From contig JBCBIY010000001.1 in NCBI GenBank assembly GCA_038523925.1, positions 310,001-374,000 of the forward strand: DNA of 64,000 bases, read 5' to 3'. A program made the position numbers and the translations under genes. Of the stretch, positions 18,420-28,281 are shown piece by piece. The stretch's first letter is position 1, and each line of letters starts with the position of its first letter. The notes under the pieces were generated by a model. It worked only from the letters and a program-made list of their open reading frames with translations. It ran no database searches and was not told the origin of the DNA. This DNA comes from JBCBWG01 sp038523925. GTDB taxonomy: Bacteria > Pseudomonadota > Alphaproteobacteria > Rhizobiales > Hyphomicrobiaceae.

Positions 18420-19751
18420 GTGGCGGCAGTCAGCGACATTCAGGGGCGTGCGGAGACCGCGCGCAGCCAGGGCCGGAACCAGGATAGCGTCGACACTGCG
18501 CCGTTCGCGGGCTTTGAATGGATGCTCGCGATGCGCTACCTCCGCGCGCGCCGGAAGGAAGGCTTTATCTCGGTCATCGCAGGGTTCTCGTTCATCGGCA
18601 TCATGCTCGGCGTTGCGACGCTGATCATTGTGATGGCCGTCATGAACGGTTTCCACGCGCAGCTCTTTGGCAAGATGCTCGGCCTCAATGGTCATGTGGC
18701 CGCGTTCAAGATTTCTGAGACCGGCGCGTTCGAAGGCTACGACGATCTGGCAACCAAGCTCGCGAATGTCGACGGGACCATCTCGGCAACGCCGCTCGTC
18801 GAGGGCCAGGTGCTCGTGTCGTCTCCGGCAAGCGCGGTCTTCGGGATCGTCCGCGGCATCTCTGAGCAGGGCCTCGCGAATACGCCGCTCGTCTCAAACA
18901 ACGCAATCGCCGGCTCGTTTGCTGGCTTCGGCAGCGGCGACGGCATTGCGCTCGGGCGGCAGCTTGCAGAAAGCGTCCGGCTTCAGGTCGGCGACTTCGT
19001 GAAACTGATTTCGCCGCGCGGAACCTCGACACCATTCGGGACAGCGCCGCGCTCGAAGAGCTTCCGGATCGCTGCCATCTTCGACATGGGGATGTCGGAG
19101 TACAACAAGACCATGGTGTTCATGCCTCTTGGTCTCGCGCAAAAATTCTTCTCGAAGCGCAACACGGTCGACGTCGTCGAGGTCAAAGTCACGGACCCGA
19201 AGTCTGTCGAACGCAACGTCGCAGCGTTTGAGAAAGCTGTCGGTGATGGCGTCGTCTATCAAACGTGGAAACAGCGCAACCAGTCGTTCTTCACCGTGCT
19301 CGAAGTCGAGCGAACGCTCATGTTCATTATTCTGTCGCTGATCATTCTGGTGGCGGCGCTCAATGTCATCTCCGGCATGATGATGCTTGTCAAAGACAAG
19401 TCGCGAGACATCGCGATCATGCGAACGATGGGGGCGACACGGAACGCGATGCTGCGTGTGTTTCTCATCACCGGCGCGTCGATCGGTGTCGTCGGCACAA
19501 TCGCGGGGTTCATCCTCGGCATCGTCTTCTGCTGGAACATTGAGAGCATTCGCCAGGGCGTGCAGTGGCTGACGGGCACGACACTGATGGACCCAAAGAT
19601 CTACTACCTGAGCAAGCTGCCCGCTGAGATCGATCCCGTCGAGACCGGCTTGATCGTTGCCTTTGCGCTCGGCCTCTCCGTGCTCGCAACGATCTATCCA
19701 TCGTGGCGGGCTGCCAATCTCGATCCGGTCGAAGCGCTGAGGTACGAGTAG
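18420..19751 (+). CDS. lolC: Lipoprotein-releasing ABC transporter permease LolC/LolE family
   Basis: Together with LolD this inner-membrane permease extracts outer-membrane lipoproteins and hands them to the LolA chaperone. The N-terminal helix follows FEWMLAMRYLRARRKEGFISVIAGFSF. A periplasmic domain spans about residues 65-285, and three C-terminal helices carry the FtsX-like domain with RDIAIMRTMGATRNAM. The start is uncertain: the GTG at 18420 has GGGGGA upstream, and an ATG at 18387 is possible. Only one permease gene is present, as is usual in Alphaproteobacteria where a single protein probably serves as a homodimer. lolD starts 4 bp later. Confidence 0.92.
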   Translation: MAAVSDIQGRAETARSQGRNQDSVDTAPFAGFEWMLAMRYLRARRKEGFISVIAGFSFIGIMLGVATLIIVMAVMNGFHAQLFGKMLGLNGHVAAFKISETGAFEGYDDLATKLANVDGTISATPLVEGQVLVSSPASAVFGIVRGISEQGLANTPLVSNNAIAGSFAGFGSGDGIALGRQLAESVRLQVGDFVKLISPRGTSTPFGTAPRSKSFRIAAIFDMGMSEYNKTMVFMPLGLAQKFFSKRNTVDVVEVKVTDPKSVERNVAAFEKAVGDGVVYQTWKQRNQSFFTVLEVERTLMFIILSLIILVAALNVISGMMMLVKDKSRDIAIMRTMGATRNAMLRVFLITGASIGVVGTIAGFILGIVFCWNIESIRQGVQWLTGTTLMDPKIYYLSKLPAEIDPVETGLIVAFALGLSVLATIYPSWRAANLDPVEALRYE

Positions 19752-19755
19752 CGCC

Positions 19756-20466
19756 ATGGACGCCCACGCGCCGCGCCCTGTGCTGCAGCTTGAAGATCTG
19801 CAGCGGTCCTTCCACCAGGGCTCACGAGAGATCCGCGTCCTCGCCGGCGCTTCGGCTGATCTGTGGCCCGGCCAGGCCGTTGCCCTCGTCGGCCCTTCGG
19901 GCGCCGGCAAGTCAACGCTGCTCCACACCGCAGGTCTGCTCGAGACGCCGGATGCTGGGTCCGTACGCATCAACGGCCGCGATTGTGCGGGCATGAGCGA
20001 CCGCGAACGCACGCGGGTTCGCCGCGCCGAGATGGGCTTTATTTACCAGTTCCACCAACTGCTGCCGGAGTTCTCGGCGGCCGAAAACGTTATGATCCCA
20101 CAGCTCATCCGCGGCCGTGACAAGCGCCAGGCGCGCGCGCACGCAGATGAACTGCTCACCAACCTCGGCCTTGGCGAGCGGCTCGATCATCGCCCCGCTG
20201 AACTCTCGGGCGGCGAGCAGCAGCGCACCGCAATTGCCCGTGCGCTCGCGAACGCGCCGCGGTTTCTGCTTGCCGATGAGCCGACTGGCAACCTTGATCC
20301 TGAAACGTCCGAACGCGTCTTTCGCGACCTCACCCGGATGGTTGAAGAGACGCAGGTCGCAGCGCTCATCGCGACGCACAACATGGACCTCGCGCGGCGC
20401 ATGCACCGCGTGCTCCGGCTGGAGGCCGGCCAGCTCGTCGAGATGACGCCTAGCGCGGTTATCTGA
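19756..20466 (+). CDS. lolD: Lipoprotein-releasing system ATP-binding protein
   Basis: This 236-residue ABC ATPase powers LolC. It contains Walker A GPSGAGKST (about residues 46-54), the signature LSGGEQQRTAIARAL, Walker B FLLADEPTGNLD and the switch histidine in LIATHNMDLA. The neighbourhood with lolC immediately upstream makes LolD the clear choice over FtsE or MacB-type ATPases. The C-terminus is ordinary. Confidence 0.95.
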   Translation: MDAHAPRPVLQLEDLQRSFHQGSREIRVLAGASADLWPGQAVALVGPSGAGKSTLLHTAGLLETPDAGSVRINGRDCAGMSDRERTRVRRAEMGFIYQFHQLLPEFSAAENVMIPQLIRGRDKRQARAHADELLTNLGLGERLDHRPAELSGGEQQRTAIARALANAPRFLLADEPTGNLDPETSERVFRDLTRMVEETQVAALIATHNMDLARRMHRVLRLEAGQLVEMTPSAVI

Positions 20467-20501
20467 TACGCTTCGGCGGTGTTTCACGAGCGCGACCGGT
20501 C

Positions 20502-21101
20502 ATGAACGAACACGTCCGCCACATCTCTGAACCGCGCACGCCGACGCAGGCCGCAGAAGGCCTGCCGCGCTGGCGGTGGACGCTTGATGAGTTTGAGCGG
20601 TTCATCGACCTCGGCATCTTCTCGGAAGGCGATCGCGTCGAACTGATTGGCGGGGAGATCGTGCCGATGTCGCCAAAGGGCAATCAACACGAGGCGATGC
20701 GCCAGCGGCTCCATGGATGGCTTCGCCGCAACCTCCGCGATGATATCGACTATCAGATCGAGCCGGGCTGGCGCGCCGGTGCCGGGCACTATGTTGAGCC
20801 TGACTTCCTGCTGCACGCGCGCGGAACTCGGGCGAGCGATCTGCCGGGCAGCGATGCGCTGCTCGTGATCGAAGTGAGTGATGCAAGCCTGAGCTTCGAT
20901 CTTTCATCGAAGAACGTCATCTACGCGAGCCTCGGCGTTGAAGAGTACTGGGTGATCGAAGCCCGCACTGGCACGACGCACGTCCATCGTGCACCAGGCG
21001 CCGAGGGTTACGGCGACATCCGCAAAGTGCCCGACACGGAGCCGCTGACCGCACTGCGCGTTTCCGGACTTACGTTGACGCTCGCGAACCTTTCGCTTTG
21101 A
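20502..21101 (+). CDS. Uma2 family protein (putative PD-(D/E)XK nuclease fold)
   Basis: A 199-residue Uma2 (DUF820) protein. After WTLDEFERFIDLGIFSEGDRVELIGGEI-type N-terminal residues, the putative nuclease core appears as VEPDFLL, then LLVIEVSDASLSFDLSSK, giving the D...E-V...K pattern of PD-(D/E)XK enzymes. EEYWVIEA follows, as usual. The biological substrate of the family is unknown, and many genomes carry scattered copies. It sits alone between lolD and sdaA, where related genomes usually go on toward dnaE, so it may be a local insertion. Confidence 0.85.
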   Translation: MNEHVRHISEPRTPTQAAEGLPRWRWTLDEFERFIDLGIFSEGDRVELIGGEIVPMSPKGNQHEAMRQRLHGWLRRNLRDDIDYQIEPGWRAGAGHYVEPDFLLHARGTRASDLPGSDALLVIEVSDASLSFDLSSKNVIYASLGVEEYWVIEARTGTTHVHRAPGAEGYGDIRKVPDTEPLTALRVSGLTLTLANLSL

Positions 21102-21113
21102 TCTGATCGGCTC

Positions 21114-22526
21114 ATGTTCCTCAGCATCTTTGACATCTTCAAGGTCGGCATTGGGCCGTCGAGTTCACATACGATGGGGCCGATGGTTGCGGCCGGCCGG
21201 TTCCTCGACACGCTTCGAACCGGTGAGCCCATCCCCGGCGCCGGCGCGCCGGCCGCAGTGTCATGCACATTGCACGGCTCGCTTGCGTGGACCGGCAAGG
21301 GTCACGCGACCGACCGTGCCGTCCTGCTCGGACTTGCCGGTGAAACACCCGATGGAATTGATCCGGCGGAGGTCGCTGCGATCGTCGATCGGGTGACCAG
21401 CGACAAACGCGTGACGCCGCCGGACTTGCCGTCGCTTGTTTTCGATCCAGAGACCGATGTCGCTTTCGACTATGGCCCGCCACTTGAGGGGCATGCCAAC
21501 GGTCTCGTGCTTCGTTGCCACGATGCTGATGGCAACTTGCGGAACGAAGAGACGTACTATTCCGTCGGTGGTGGCTTCGTGCTGACCGAGCGCGAACTGG
21601 CGGACCGCAACACGACGCCGGATGCGCGTCAGGCGGCACTGGCGGAAGAGGGCGTGCCCTATCCGTTTGCGAGTGGCGAACAGATGCTGCGGATGGCTGG
21701 CGAAACCGGTCTTTCGATCGCAGAGATGAAGGCTGCTAACGAAACGGCTGCCAGTGGCGACCGCGCCGCGGTCAGCGCCCGCATTGATGCGATCGTGACC
21801 GAAATGAACGCCTGTATCGACCGCGGCATGGCGACTGACGGCACGCTGCCGGGCGGCCTCAAAGTGCGCCGCCGGGCAAAGGGCATTCACGACAAGCTCA
21901 ACGCCGAGCGCGGGTCGAACGTCGCGCAGCCGCACGCGCTTTCCGAGTGGCTGCATGTCTACGCGATGGCCGTGAACGAGGAGAATGCGGCAGGCGGCAA
22001 GGTTGTTACTTCGCCGACCAACGGGGCCGCTGGTGTGGTCCCGGCCGTGCTCCGCTACTACCGCGATCACTGCGTCGGCACGGTCCCCGATGGCATCGAA
22101 ACGTTCATGCTGACGGCGGCTGCGATCGGCGGGCTTATCAAGCACAACGCGTCGATCTCGGGCGCTGAGGTCGGTTGCCAGGGCGAGGTGGGATCTGCTG
22201 CTGCGATGGCGGCGGCCGGTCTCTGCGCGGCGCTGGGGGGCACGCCCGCGCAGATTGAGAATGCCGCCGAAATCGCGCTCGAACACCATCTTGGGATGAC
22301 CTGCGATCCGGTCGGCGGTTTGGTTCAAGTGCCGTGCATCGAGCGCAATGGGCTCGGTGCGACGAAGGCGGTTGCGGCTGCGTCGCTGGCGCTGCGCGGG
22401 GATGGCGAGCATGTAGTGCCGCTGGATGCCTGCATCGAGACGATGCGGCAGACCGGGCGCGATATGGATGAGCGCTACAAAGAGACGAGCCGGGGCGGGC
22501 TGGCGGTCAACCTGCCGGGATGCTGA
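21114..22526 (+). CDS. sdaA: L-serine ammonia-lyase, iron-sulfur type
   Basis: This oxygen-sensitive [4Fe-4S] enzyme deaminates L-serine to pyruvate. The 470-residue single chain starts FLSIFDIFKVGIGPSSSHTMGP, the beta-domain signature. The catalytic alpha-domain has SPTNGAAGVVPAVL and the cluster cysteines in EVGCQGEVGSAAAMA and MTCDPVGGLVQVPCIER; a last cysteine is near the C-terminus (NLPGC). The gene's final 20 bases overlap the end of the convergent amidotransferase gene (22507-22526), so no terminator separates them. Confidence 0.94.
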   Translation: MFLSIFDIFKVGIGPSSSHTMGPMVAAGRFLDTLRTGEPIPGAGAPAAVSCTLHGSLAWTGKGHATDRAVLLGLAGETPDGIDPAEVAAIVDRVTSDKRVTPPDLPSLVFDPETDVAFDYGPPLEGHANGLVLRCHDADGNLRNEETYYSVGGGFVLTERELADRNTTPDARQAALAEEGVPYPFASGEQMLRMAGETGLSIAEMKAANETAASGDRAAVSARIDAIVTEMNACIDRGMATDGTLPGGLKVRRRAKGIHDKLNAERGSNVAQPHALSEWLHVYAMAVNEENAAGGKVVTSPTNGAAGVVPAVLRYYRDHCVGTVPDGIETFMLTAAAIGGLIKHNASISGAEVGCQGEVGSAAAMAAAGLCAALGGTPAQIENAAEIALEHHLGMTCDPVGGLVQVPCIERNGLGATKAVAAASLALRGDGEHVVPLDACIETMRQTGRDMDERYKETSRGGLAVNLPGC

Positions 22527-23328
22527 CCGGGGCCGCGCGTGCCGCCGCATACTCACAAACCGCCCTGCCGAACGCTTCGAACACCGCGCGATTGACCGGG
22601 TTCGTTTGCGGGTCCCATTCCGCGTGCCATTGGACGCCGAGTGCGAACCCGCGCGCACCCTTGATGGTGATCGCTTCGATGGTGCCGTCGTCGGCATGGC
22701 CTTCGACGCTGATGTTTGCGCCGGGCTCCAAGATGGCTTGACCGTGCAGTGAGTTGACGCGGATCGTCTCCTGCCCGATGAGGCGCGCGCTCGTGCTGCC
22801 GGGTTCAAGATGCACGTGGTGCCGGTCGCCGAAGATCACGTTCGGGTCGGGATGGATCTCGCCCGTCTCAAGGCGCGGCATGCGGTGGTTGATGCGGCCC
22901 GGCAGCTCGCGGACTTCCGGGTGAAGGGTCGCGCCAAAGGCAACCGCCATCTCCTGCAGCCCGCGGCAGATACCAAGCAACGGCATGCCGCGTTCGACCG
23001 CACGGCGGCTTGCGTCAAGCGCGACATCATCGCGGCGCTCGTCATAGGGCTCATAGGCCGGCGTGGGCGTTGCGCCGAAGTGCGTTGGGTGCACGTTCGC
23101 GCGGCCGCCGGTCAGCAAGATCCCGTCGACAGACTCCATCAGCGTGTCGACATCCGTGATGCGCGGGTGGCCCGCGAACATCATCGGCAGTGCGCCGGCG
23201 ACGTCTGCGACGGCCCGCATGTTGCGCGCGCCGACCATCTGAATTTGGAACCGGCCTTCGACCTCGCGCGCGGTGCCGATCACGCCGATGATCGGTTTGC
23301 GCACGGTGATCTTGTTTCGTTCGCTCAT
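22507..23328 (-). CDS. Gamma-glutamyl-gamma-aminobutyrate hydrolase family (class I glutamine amidotransferase-like)
   Basis: The 273-residue cytoplasmic hydrolase resembles PuuD. The nucleophile is Cys121 in PLLGICRGLQEMAVAFG, and the remaining catalytic pair lies in GVQWHAEWDP (His, Glu). ILLTGGRANVHPTHFG is the usual oxyanion/glycine loop region. PuuD releases GABA in putrescine breakdown, but other members hydrolyse different gamma-glutamyl amides, and no other puu genes are nearby. The ATG at 23328 is chosen; an earlier in-frame start adds a basic, poorly conserved leader. It is divergent from dnaE, with about 150 bp between. Confidence 0.87.
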   Translation of the reverse strand: MSERNKITVRKPIIGVIGTAREVEGRFQIQMVGARNMRAVADVAGALPMMFAGHPRITDVDTLMESVDGILLTGGRANVHPTHFGATPTPAYEPYDERRDDVALDASRRAVERGMPLLGICRGLQEMAVAFGATLHPEVRELPGRINHRMPRLETGEIHPDPNVIFGDRHHVHLEPGSTSARLIGQETIRVNSLHGQAILEPGANISVEGHADDGTIEAITIKGARGFALGVQWHAEWDPQTNPVNRAVFEAFGRAVCEYAAARAAPVSIPAG

Positions 23329-23480
23329 GGGATTGCGTCTCCGCGCCGCCCTTCGGCCACCCGAAATGCCACAGATGACGGGCCGGGCCAAATGGCGGCG
23401 GGCTGTGGGTCATCCGGGGCCTGTGAGCGCGTGGCAGCGCCGCACTCGCGGGGGATGCCAAGGCCGCTTAGTTTCGCTCC

Positions 23481-26400
23481 ATGAGCAAACCGATTCGAGC
23501 CGCTGATATCGATGATGGCGTCGGGCGCGCTGCGGCCGCGCGCTTCGTGCACCTCAAAGTGCATTCTGCCTACTCGCTGCTCGAGGGCGCGCTGCCGATC
23601 GCCAAGCTCGCGAAACTGGCGGCCGGGCACGGGTTCAGCGCGATCGGCTTGAGCGACACCGGCAATCTGTTCGGCATTCTCGAATTTTCAGAGAAGTTGT
23701 CCGCCGCCGGCATACAGCCGATCGCGGGCCTCAGCCTCAGCATCGACTTTGGCGATACGTCGGAACAACTTAGCGCGCGGGCGATGCCGGTGTCGAAATC
23801 CGGCGACGGTGCCATTGCACTCTTTGCAATGAGCAAAGCCGGTTACGCCAATCTCATGAAGCTCGCGAGCCAGGCGTTCTTTGACCCGTCCGAGACGGAC
23901 CTGCCGCATGTCGGCATTGAACGGCTGAAGGCGCACCACGAAGGACTGATCGCACTGACGGGCGGGCCCGCAGGGCCGATCGATCGGGCTTTCACCGATA
24001 GCCAGTCCGATCGCGCGACAGGCCGGCTTCAAACGCTGCACGCGCTGTTTGGCGACAGGCTCTACATCGAGCTGCAGCGCCATGGCCTGGCCGACGAGAA
24101 GCGCGTCGAGCCGTTGCTGGTTAAAGAGGCCTACGCGCGCGGCATCCCGCTGGTCGCCACCAACGAGGTGTTCTTCGCGACGCCCGCGGACCACAAGGCG
24201 CATGATGCGCTGCTCTGCATCGCCGACGGCCGCTACGTCGTCGAGGAGGACCGCCGCCGAATTACGCCGGACCATCACCTGAAGTCGGCAGAGGACATGG
24301 CCGCGCTCTTCGCCGATCTCCCCGAGGCGATCGAGACCACGTTCGAGATTGCGCAACGGTGTGCGTTCCGCCCGCTTGGCAAGGATCCGATCCTGCCGCG
24401 GTTCGTCTCGGCGGGAGACGGCGCGAGCGAGCAGGACCAGCTCAAGGCGGAGGTGGCTGAGCTTCAAAGGCAAGCGCGCGAAGGCCTCGGCCGGCGGCTG
24501 GAGGCGGCTCCACCGGCTGAGGGCTACACGCGGGACGACTACGAGAAGCGGCTCGCCTTCGAGCTCGGCGTTATCGAGAAGATGGGGTTTCCGGGCTACT
24601 TTCTGATCGTCGCCGACTTTATTCAGTGGGCGAAGGGGCAGAGCATTCCGGTCGGGCCAGGCCGCGGCTCAGGCGCCGGATCCGTGGTTGCATGGTCGCT
24701 CACCATCACCGATCTCGACCCGCTCCAGTTCGGGCTGCTCTTCGAGCGGTTCCTCAATCCTGAACGCATCTCCATGCCGGACTTCGACATCGACTTCTGT
24801 CAGGATCGGCGTGACGAAGTCATTCGCTACGTGCAGCAGAAGTACGGCCACGATCGCGTCGCCCAGATTATCACACACGGAAAGCTGCAGGCGCGTGCCG
24901 TGCTGCGCGATGTCGGCCGCGTTCTGCAAATGCCGTTCATGCAGGTCGACCGGCTCTGCAAGATGGTGCCGAACAATCCGGCGAACCCGGTGACGCTGCC
25001 GGAGGCGATCGAGGACGAACCGCGCCTCCAAGATGAGCGCGACAGCGACCCGGCCGTCGCCGAACTGCTTGAGATCGGCCAGAAGCTCGAAGGTCTCTAC
25101 CGCCACGCCTCAACCCACGCGGCCGGCATGGTCATCGGCGACCGCCCGCTGGATGAACTCGTCCCGCTCTATCGCGATCCGCGATCGAACATCCCGATCA
25201 CGCAGTTCAACTGGAAGCTCGTCGAAGCCGCGGGCCTTGTGAAGTTCGACTTCCTTGGCCTGAAGACGCTGACGGTTCTCGAAAAGGCAGTTGAACTCAT
25301 CGAGAAGGGCCGTGGCATCAAGATCGATCTGCCAAGCCTGCCGCTCGACGATACGGCGTCATATGAGATGCTTGCGCGCGCAGATACCGTTGGCGTGTTC
25401 CAGCTTGAAAGCCAGGGCATGCGCGAGAGCCTGAAGCAGCTCAAGCCTGACCGCTTGGAAGACATCATCGCCATGGTCGCGCTCTACCGGCCGGGCCCAA
25501 TGAGCAACATCCCGACCTACATCAACCGGAAGCACGGGCTTGAGGAGCCTGACTACCTGCACCCGATGCTCGAAGACATCCTGCGCGAGACCTACGGCGT
25601 CATCATCTATCAGGAACAGGTGATGCAGATCGCACAGGTCATGGCGGGCTACTCGCTCGGCAAGGCGGATGTGCTCCGCCGTGCGATGGGCAAGAAAGAC
25701 AAGGCTGCAATGGCCGAGCAGCAGGCCGAGTTTGTGAAGGGCGCGGTTGCGAATGGCGTGAAAGAGAAGGACGCCTCCTACATATTCGAACTGGTCGATA
25801 AATTCGCGGGCTACGGCTTCAACAAATCGCACGCGGCCGCCTACGCGCTCGTCGCCTATCACACGGCCTATCTCAAGGCGAACTACTGTGAGGAGTTCCT
25901 TGCAGCCTCCATGACGCTCGACAGGGCCAACACGGAAAAGCTCGCCGTCTTCGCCGCCGAAGCGCAGTCCAACAACATCCCTGTCGCGCCACCGTGCGTG
26001 AATGCATCCGATGTCGACTTCTCGGTCGAGCCGCCCCGGAGCGACGGCGCCATGCGGCCGATCCGCTATGCGCTTGCAGCGCTCAAGAACGTCGGCGAGG
26101 GCGCAGTGCAGACGATCGTTGACGCGCGGCGCGACGGCGGCCCGTTTGCGGACCCCTCAGACTTCGCGCGCCGCCTCAATGCCAAAGCCGTCAACCGGCG
26201 CTCGCTGGAGATGCTGGCGTCGGCCGGTGCATTCGACGGGCTTGGCCTCGATCGCGCGGCCGCCTTCGCAAACGCCGAGCAGATGTTGGCGCTGGCAAAC
26301 CGGCTTGCCTCAAACGCTGAAAGCGGGATCGATGATCTGTTCGGCGGCGGCTCCGGCGCCGGTCCTGCCGCGCTCGATCTCGTCAAAGCGAAGGCCTGGC

Positions 26401-27044
26401 CGCCGATGGAACGGCTTGATCGCGAGTTCGCGGCGATTGGCTTTTATCTATCTGGCCACCCGCTAGACGAGTACGCAGCAGTCCTGGCATCTGAGAAGAT
26501 CTACACGCAGTCTGGCTTTACGGAGGCTGCCAAAGGCGGCATCGCGTCCGGCCGGATCGCGGGGATCGTCGTTGGCGCGCGCGAGCGGAAGTCGCAGAAG
26601 GGCAATGCCTACGCCTTCGCGAGTTTCACCGATACGACCGGGCCATTCGAGGCGATCGTCTTTTCGGAGCTGCTGAACGAAAAGCGTCAACTCCTCAAAG
26701 CCGGCACGCCAGTCGTCGTTGGTGTCGAGGCTGACAAGGACGGCGAGAGCCTGCGGCTGCGCGCGACGGGTCTCGAAGCGCTTGAGGATGTTGCACGTCG
26801 TGCGCGGCAAACGCTTGTTGTGCAACTTGACCCGGCAGCCTTCGCGAACGGTGGCGCGGCCGAAGCCATCACTGCGATCCAGTCTCTTCTCCGCCCAGGG
26901 AAGGGCAGTGTGCGCTTTATGATGACCTTGTTTGATCGCGCTGAGAAAATCGACTTTGCGCTGCCCGGCAGGTTCGAGACGAGCCCGGCCGTGCGCGGTG
27001 AACTGACGACGCTGCCCGGCGTGCTCGACGTCATGTCCGCCTAA
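23481..27044 (+). CDS. dnaE: DNA polymerase III subunit alpha
   Basis: The replicative polymerase subunit, 1187 residues. The N-terminal PHP domain begins FVHLKVHSAYSLLEGALP. The catalytic palm has GPGRGSGAGSVVAW and the acidic triad region PDFDIDFCQDRRDEVI (about residues 432-448). The fingers and tHhH regions follow (HAAAYALVAYHTAYLKANY, then RYALAALKNVGEGA). An OB-fold is at about residues 1010-1090 (GIASGRIAGIVVGARERKSQKG). This is the DnaE1-type housekeeping enzyme rather than the mutagenic DnaE2/ImuC. Its position after lolCD matches other Hyphomicrobiales, apart from the three genes between. Confidence 0.97.
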   Translation: MSKPIRAADIDDGVGRAAAARFVHLKVHSAYSLLEGALPIAKLAKLAAGHGFSAIGLSDTGNLFGILEFSEKLSAAGIQPIAGLSLSIDFGDTSEQLSARAMPVSKSGDGAIALFAMSKAGYANLMKLASQAFFDPSETDLPHVGIERLKAHHEGLIALTGGPAGPIDRAFTDSQSDRATGRLQTLHALFGDRLYIELQRHGLADEKRVEPLLVKEAYARGIPLVATNEVFFATPADHKAHDALLCIADGRYVVEEDRRRITPDHHLKSAEDMAALFADLPEAIETTFEIAQRCAFRPLGKDPILPRFVSAGDGASEQDQLKAEVAELQRQAREGLGRRLEAAPPAEGYTRDDYEKRLAFELGVIEKMGFPGYFLIVADFIQWAKGQSIPVGPGRGSGAGSVVAWSLTITDLDPLQFGLLFERFLNPERISMPDFDIDFCQDRRDEVIRYVQQKYGHDRVAQIITHGKLQARAVLRDVGRVLQMPFMQVDRLCKMVPNNPANPVTLPEAIEDEPRLQDERDSDPAVAELLEIGQKLEGLYRHASTHAAGMVIGDRPLDELVPLYRDPRSNIPITQFNWKLVEAAGLVKFDFLGLKTLTVLEKAVELIEKGRGIKIDLPSLPLDDTASYEMLARADTVGVFQLESQGMRESLKQLKPDRLEDIIAMVALYRPGPMSNIPTYINRKHGLEEPDYLHPMLEDILRETYGVIIYQEQVMQIAQVMAGYSLGKADVLRRAMGKKDKAAMAEQQAEFVKGAVANGVKEKDASYIFELVDKFAGYGFNKSHAAAYALVAYHTAYLKANYCEEFLAASMTLDRANTEKLAVFAAEAQSNNIPVAPPCVNASDVDFSVEPPRSDGAMRPIRYALAALKNVGEGAVQTIVDARRDGGPFADPSDFARRLNAKAVNRRSLEMLASAGAFDGLGLDRAAAFANAEQMLALANRLASNAESGIDDLFGGGSGAGPAALDLVKAKAWPPMERLDREFAAIGFYLSGHPLDEYAAVLASEKIYTQSGFTEAAKGGIASGRIAGIVVGARERKSQKGNAYAFASFTDTTGPFEAIVFSELLNEKRQLLKAGTPVVVGVEADKDGESLRLRATGLEALEDVARRARQTLVVQLDPAAFANGGAAEAITAIQSLLRPGKGSVRFMMTLFDRAEKIDFALPGRFETSPAVRGELTTLPGVLDVMSA

Positions 27045-27124
27045 TTAATCGTTCTGCGTCACTTCGAATTTCCGTCAAAATTGCTCGTCATCGCCAGCGC
27101 CGCACTCAGCAAGGCGAGGCAAAA

Positions 27125-27751
27125 ATGGTGACAGCAGAGGCCTTTTGGGACGGCTCGGCCCAAAAGTATGCAAAGAGCAAAATCAAGGACGAGAAGTCAT
27201 ACGCGCTGACGCTTGAGCGTGTGCGCAATCACCTCAATCCAGGCGATCGCGTGTTTGAGCTTGGCGGCGGCACCGGCACGACGGCGATCAAGCTGCACCA
27301 CGGCGTCGCGTCGTACGTCATGAGCGATGTCTCGACAAAGATGCGCGAGATTGCAAAGCGGCGCGCGATCGAAGCCGGTGCGGGCAACATCGAGGTTGTG
27401 GCGGCCGACGCAAGTTCGATCGGTGATCGCGCCGAGAGTTTTGACGCGGTGCTCGCGTTCAATCTGTTGCATCTTCTGCCGGATGTTCCAAAGACCGTCG
27501 CAGACGTGCGCTGCCTCCTGAAGCCCGGTGGCCTGTTTATCTCAAAGACACCGTGTTTCTCGGGCCGGCCGATGATGCGTGGGCTCGTTGGCGTGATGAA
27601 GTTGGTCGGCAAGGCGCCGCCACACGTCTGGTTTCTGTCGCCAGATGAGATCGAGCAACTGCAGATCGACGCGGGGTTCGAGATCATCGAACGCGGCGAC
27701 TTTCCGCCGAAGGTGCCGTCCCGATTCACTGTCGCGCGCCGGGTCGGGTAG
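27125..27751 (+). CDS. Class I SAM-dependent methyltransferase
   Basis: The protein has 208 residues with a Rossmann-like methyltransferase fold. Motif I is VFELGGGTGTTAIKL (about residues 39-53), the acidic post-II region follows, and FDAVLAFNLLHLLPD is the motif-IV region. The substrate is unknown; similarity is to the UbiE/small-molecule type. The ATG at 27125 follows GCGAGGC. It is convergent with the next gene, with six bases between stop codons, and lies 80 bp after dnaE. Confidence 0.83.
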   Translation: MVTAEAFWDGSAQKYAKSKIKDEKSYALTLERVRNHLNPGDRVFELGGGTGTTAIKLHHGVASYVMSDVSTKMREIAKRRAIEAGAGNIEVVAADASSIGDRAESFDAVLAFNLLHLLPDVPKTVADVRCLLKPGGLFISKTPCFSGRPMMRGLVGVMKLVGKAPPHVWFLSPDEIEQLQIDAGFEIIERGDFPPKVPSRFTVARRVG

Positions 27752-27757
27752 CTGGCG

Positions 27758-28180
27758 CTAGCTCGACTTCTCGGTCGGCAGCTTGATCGTCATCTCTTTT
27801 CCGCCGAGCCCGTGCACCGAGTCGTGGCCACGAATTGTGACCTCTGTAACGCCGTCCGGGATGCGCACGTTGCCGAGCGACCGCGTGAACGGTTGCTCAT
27901 CGACATGCGGGTGGAAGAGCTTGCGCCGGCCCAGCACAGTGCCGTCGGGGGCGACAACATCCCAACGGTCGGCATAATGGTCCCAGCCGGTGTCCGCGTG
28001 CTTGAGCGTCACCGTAAACCGGTAGATCCCCTCATCGGTTTTTTCGGCTTTCGCATCGAGTACGTCGACTTCGCCGGCCGCGGTCGGGCCTGTGACGGCG
28101 AATAAACCCGCGATGACTGCTACAAGCAGCGTACCCGCCCGCAGGCCCAAAGCGCGTGATCGATTGCGAAGTTGGCGCAT
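27758..28180 (-). CDS. Hypothetical exported protein
   Basis: From the ATG at 28180 the product has 140 residues. A signal peptide covers about residues 1-35 (basic MRQLRNRSRALGLRAG, then a hydrophobic core ending TGPTAAGEV). The mature domain is a compact beta-rich sequence containing DTGWDHYADRWDVVAPDG and a repeated VTIRGHDS/GNVRIPDG pattern, suggesting a small periplasmic beta-sandwich. Similar small exported proteins occur in related genomes without known function. It is divergent from the CDF-like gene, about 100 bp apart. Confidence 0.65.
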   Translation of the reverse strand: MRQLRNRSRALGLRAGTLLVAVIAGLFAVTGPTAAGEVDVLDAKAEKTDEGIYRFTVTLKHADTGWDHYADRWDVVAPDGTVLGRRKLFHPHVDEQPFTRSLGNVRIPDGVTEVTIRGHDSVHGLGGKEMTIKLPTEKSS

Positions 28181-28281
28181 GATCGGTCGGCTCCCTGTAT
28201 TGACCGTGACGCGGCGTGCCCGCTTGCCGCGGACCGCTCCACAGCGTAAGCGCGAAACATGGTACCAAGGAGACGTGGCTG

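Noticed and set aside
20502..21101. Uma2 gene as a transposon or defence gene
   Set aside because: No inverted repeats, target duplications or partner genes are visible. Uma2 genes are commonly solitary, so no mobile-element or defence call is justified.
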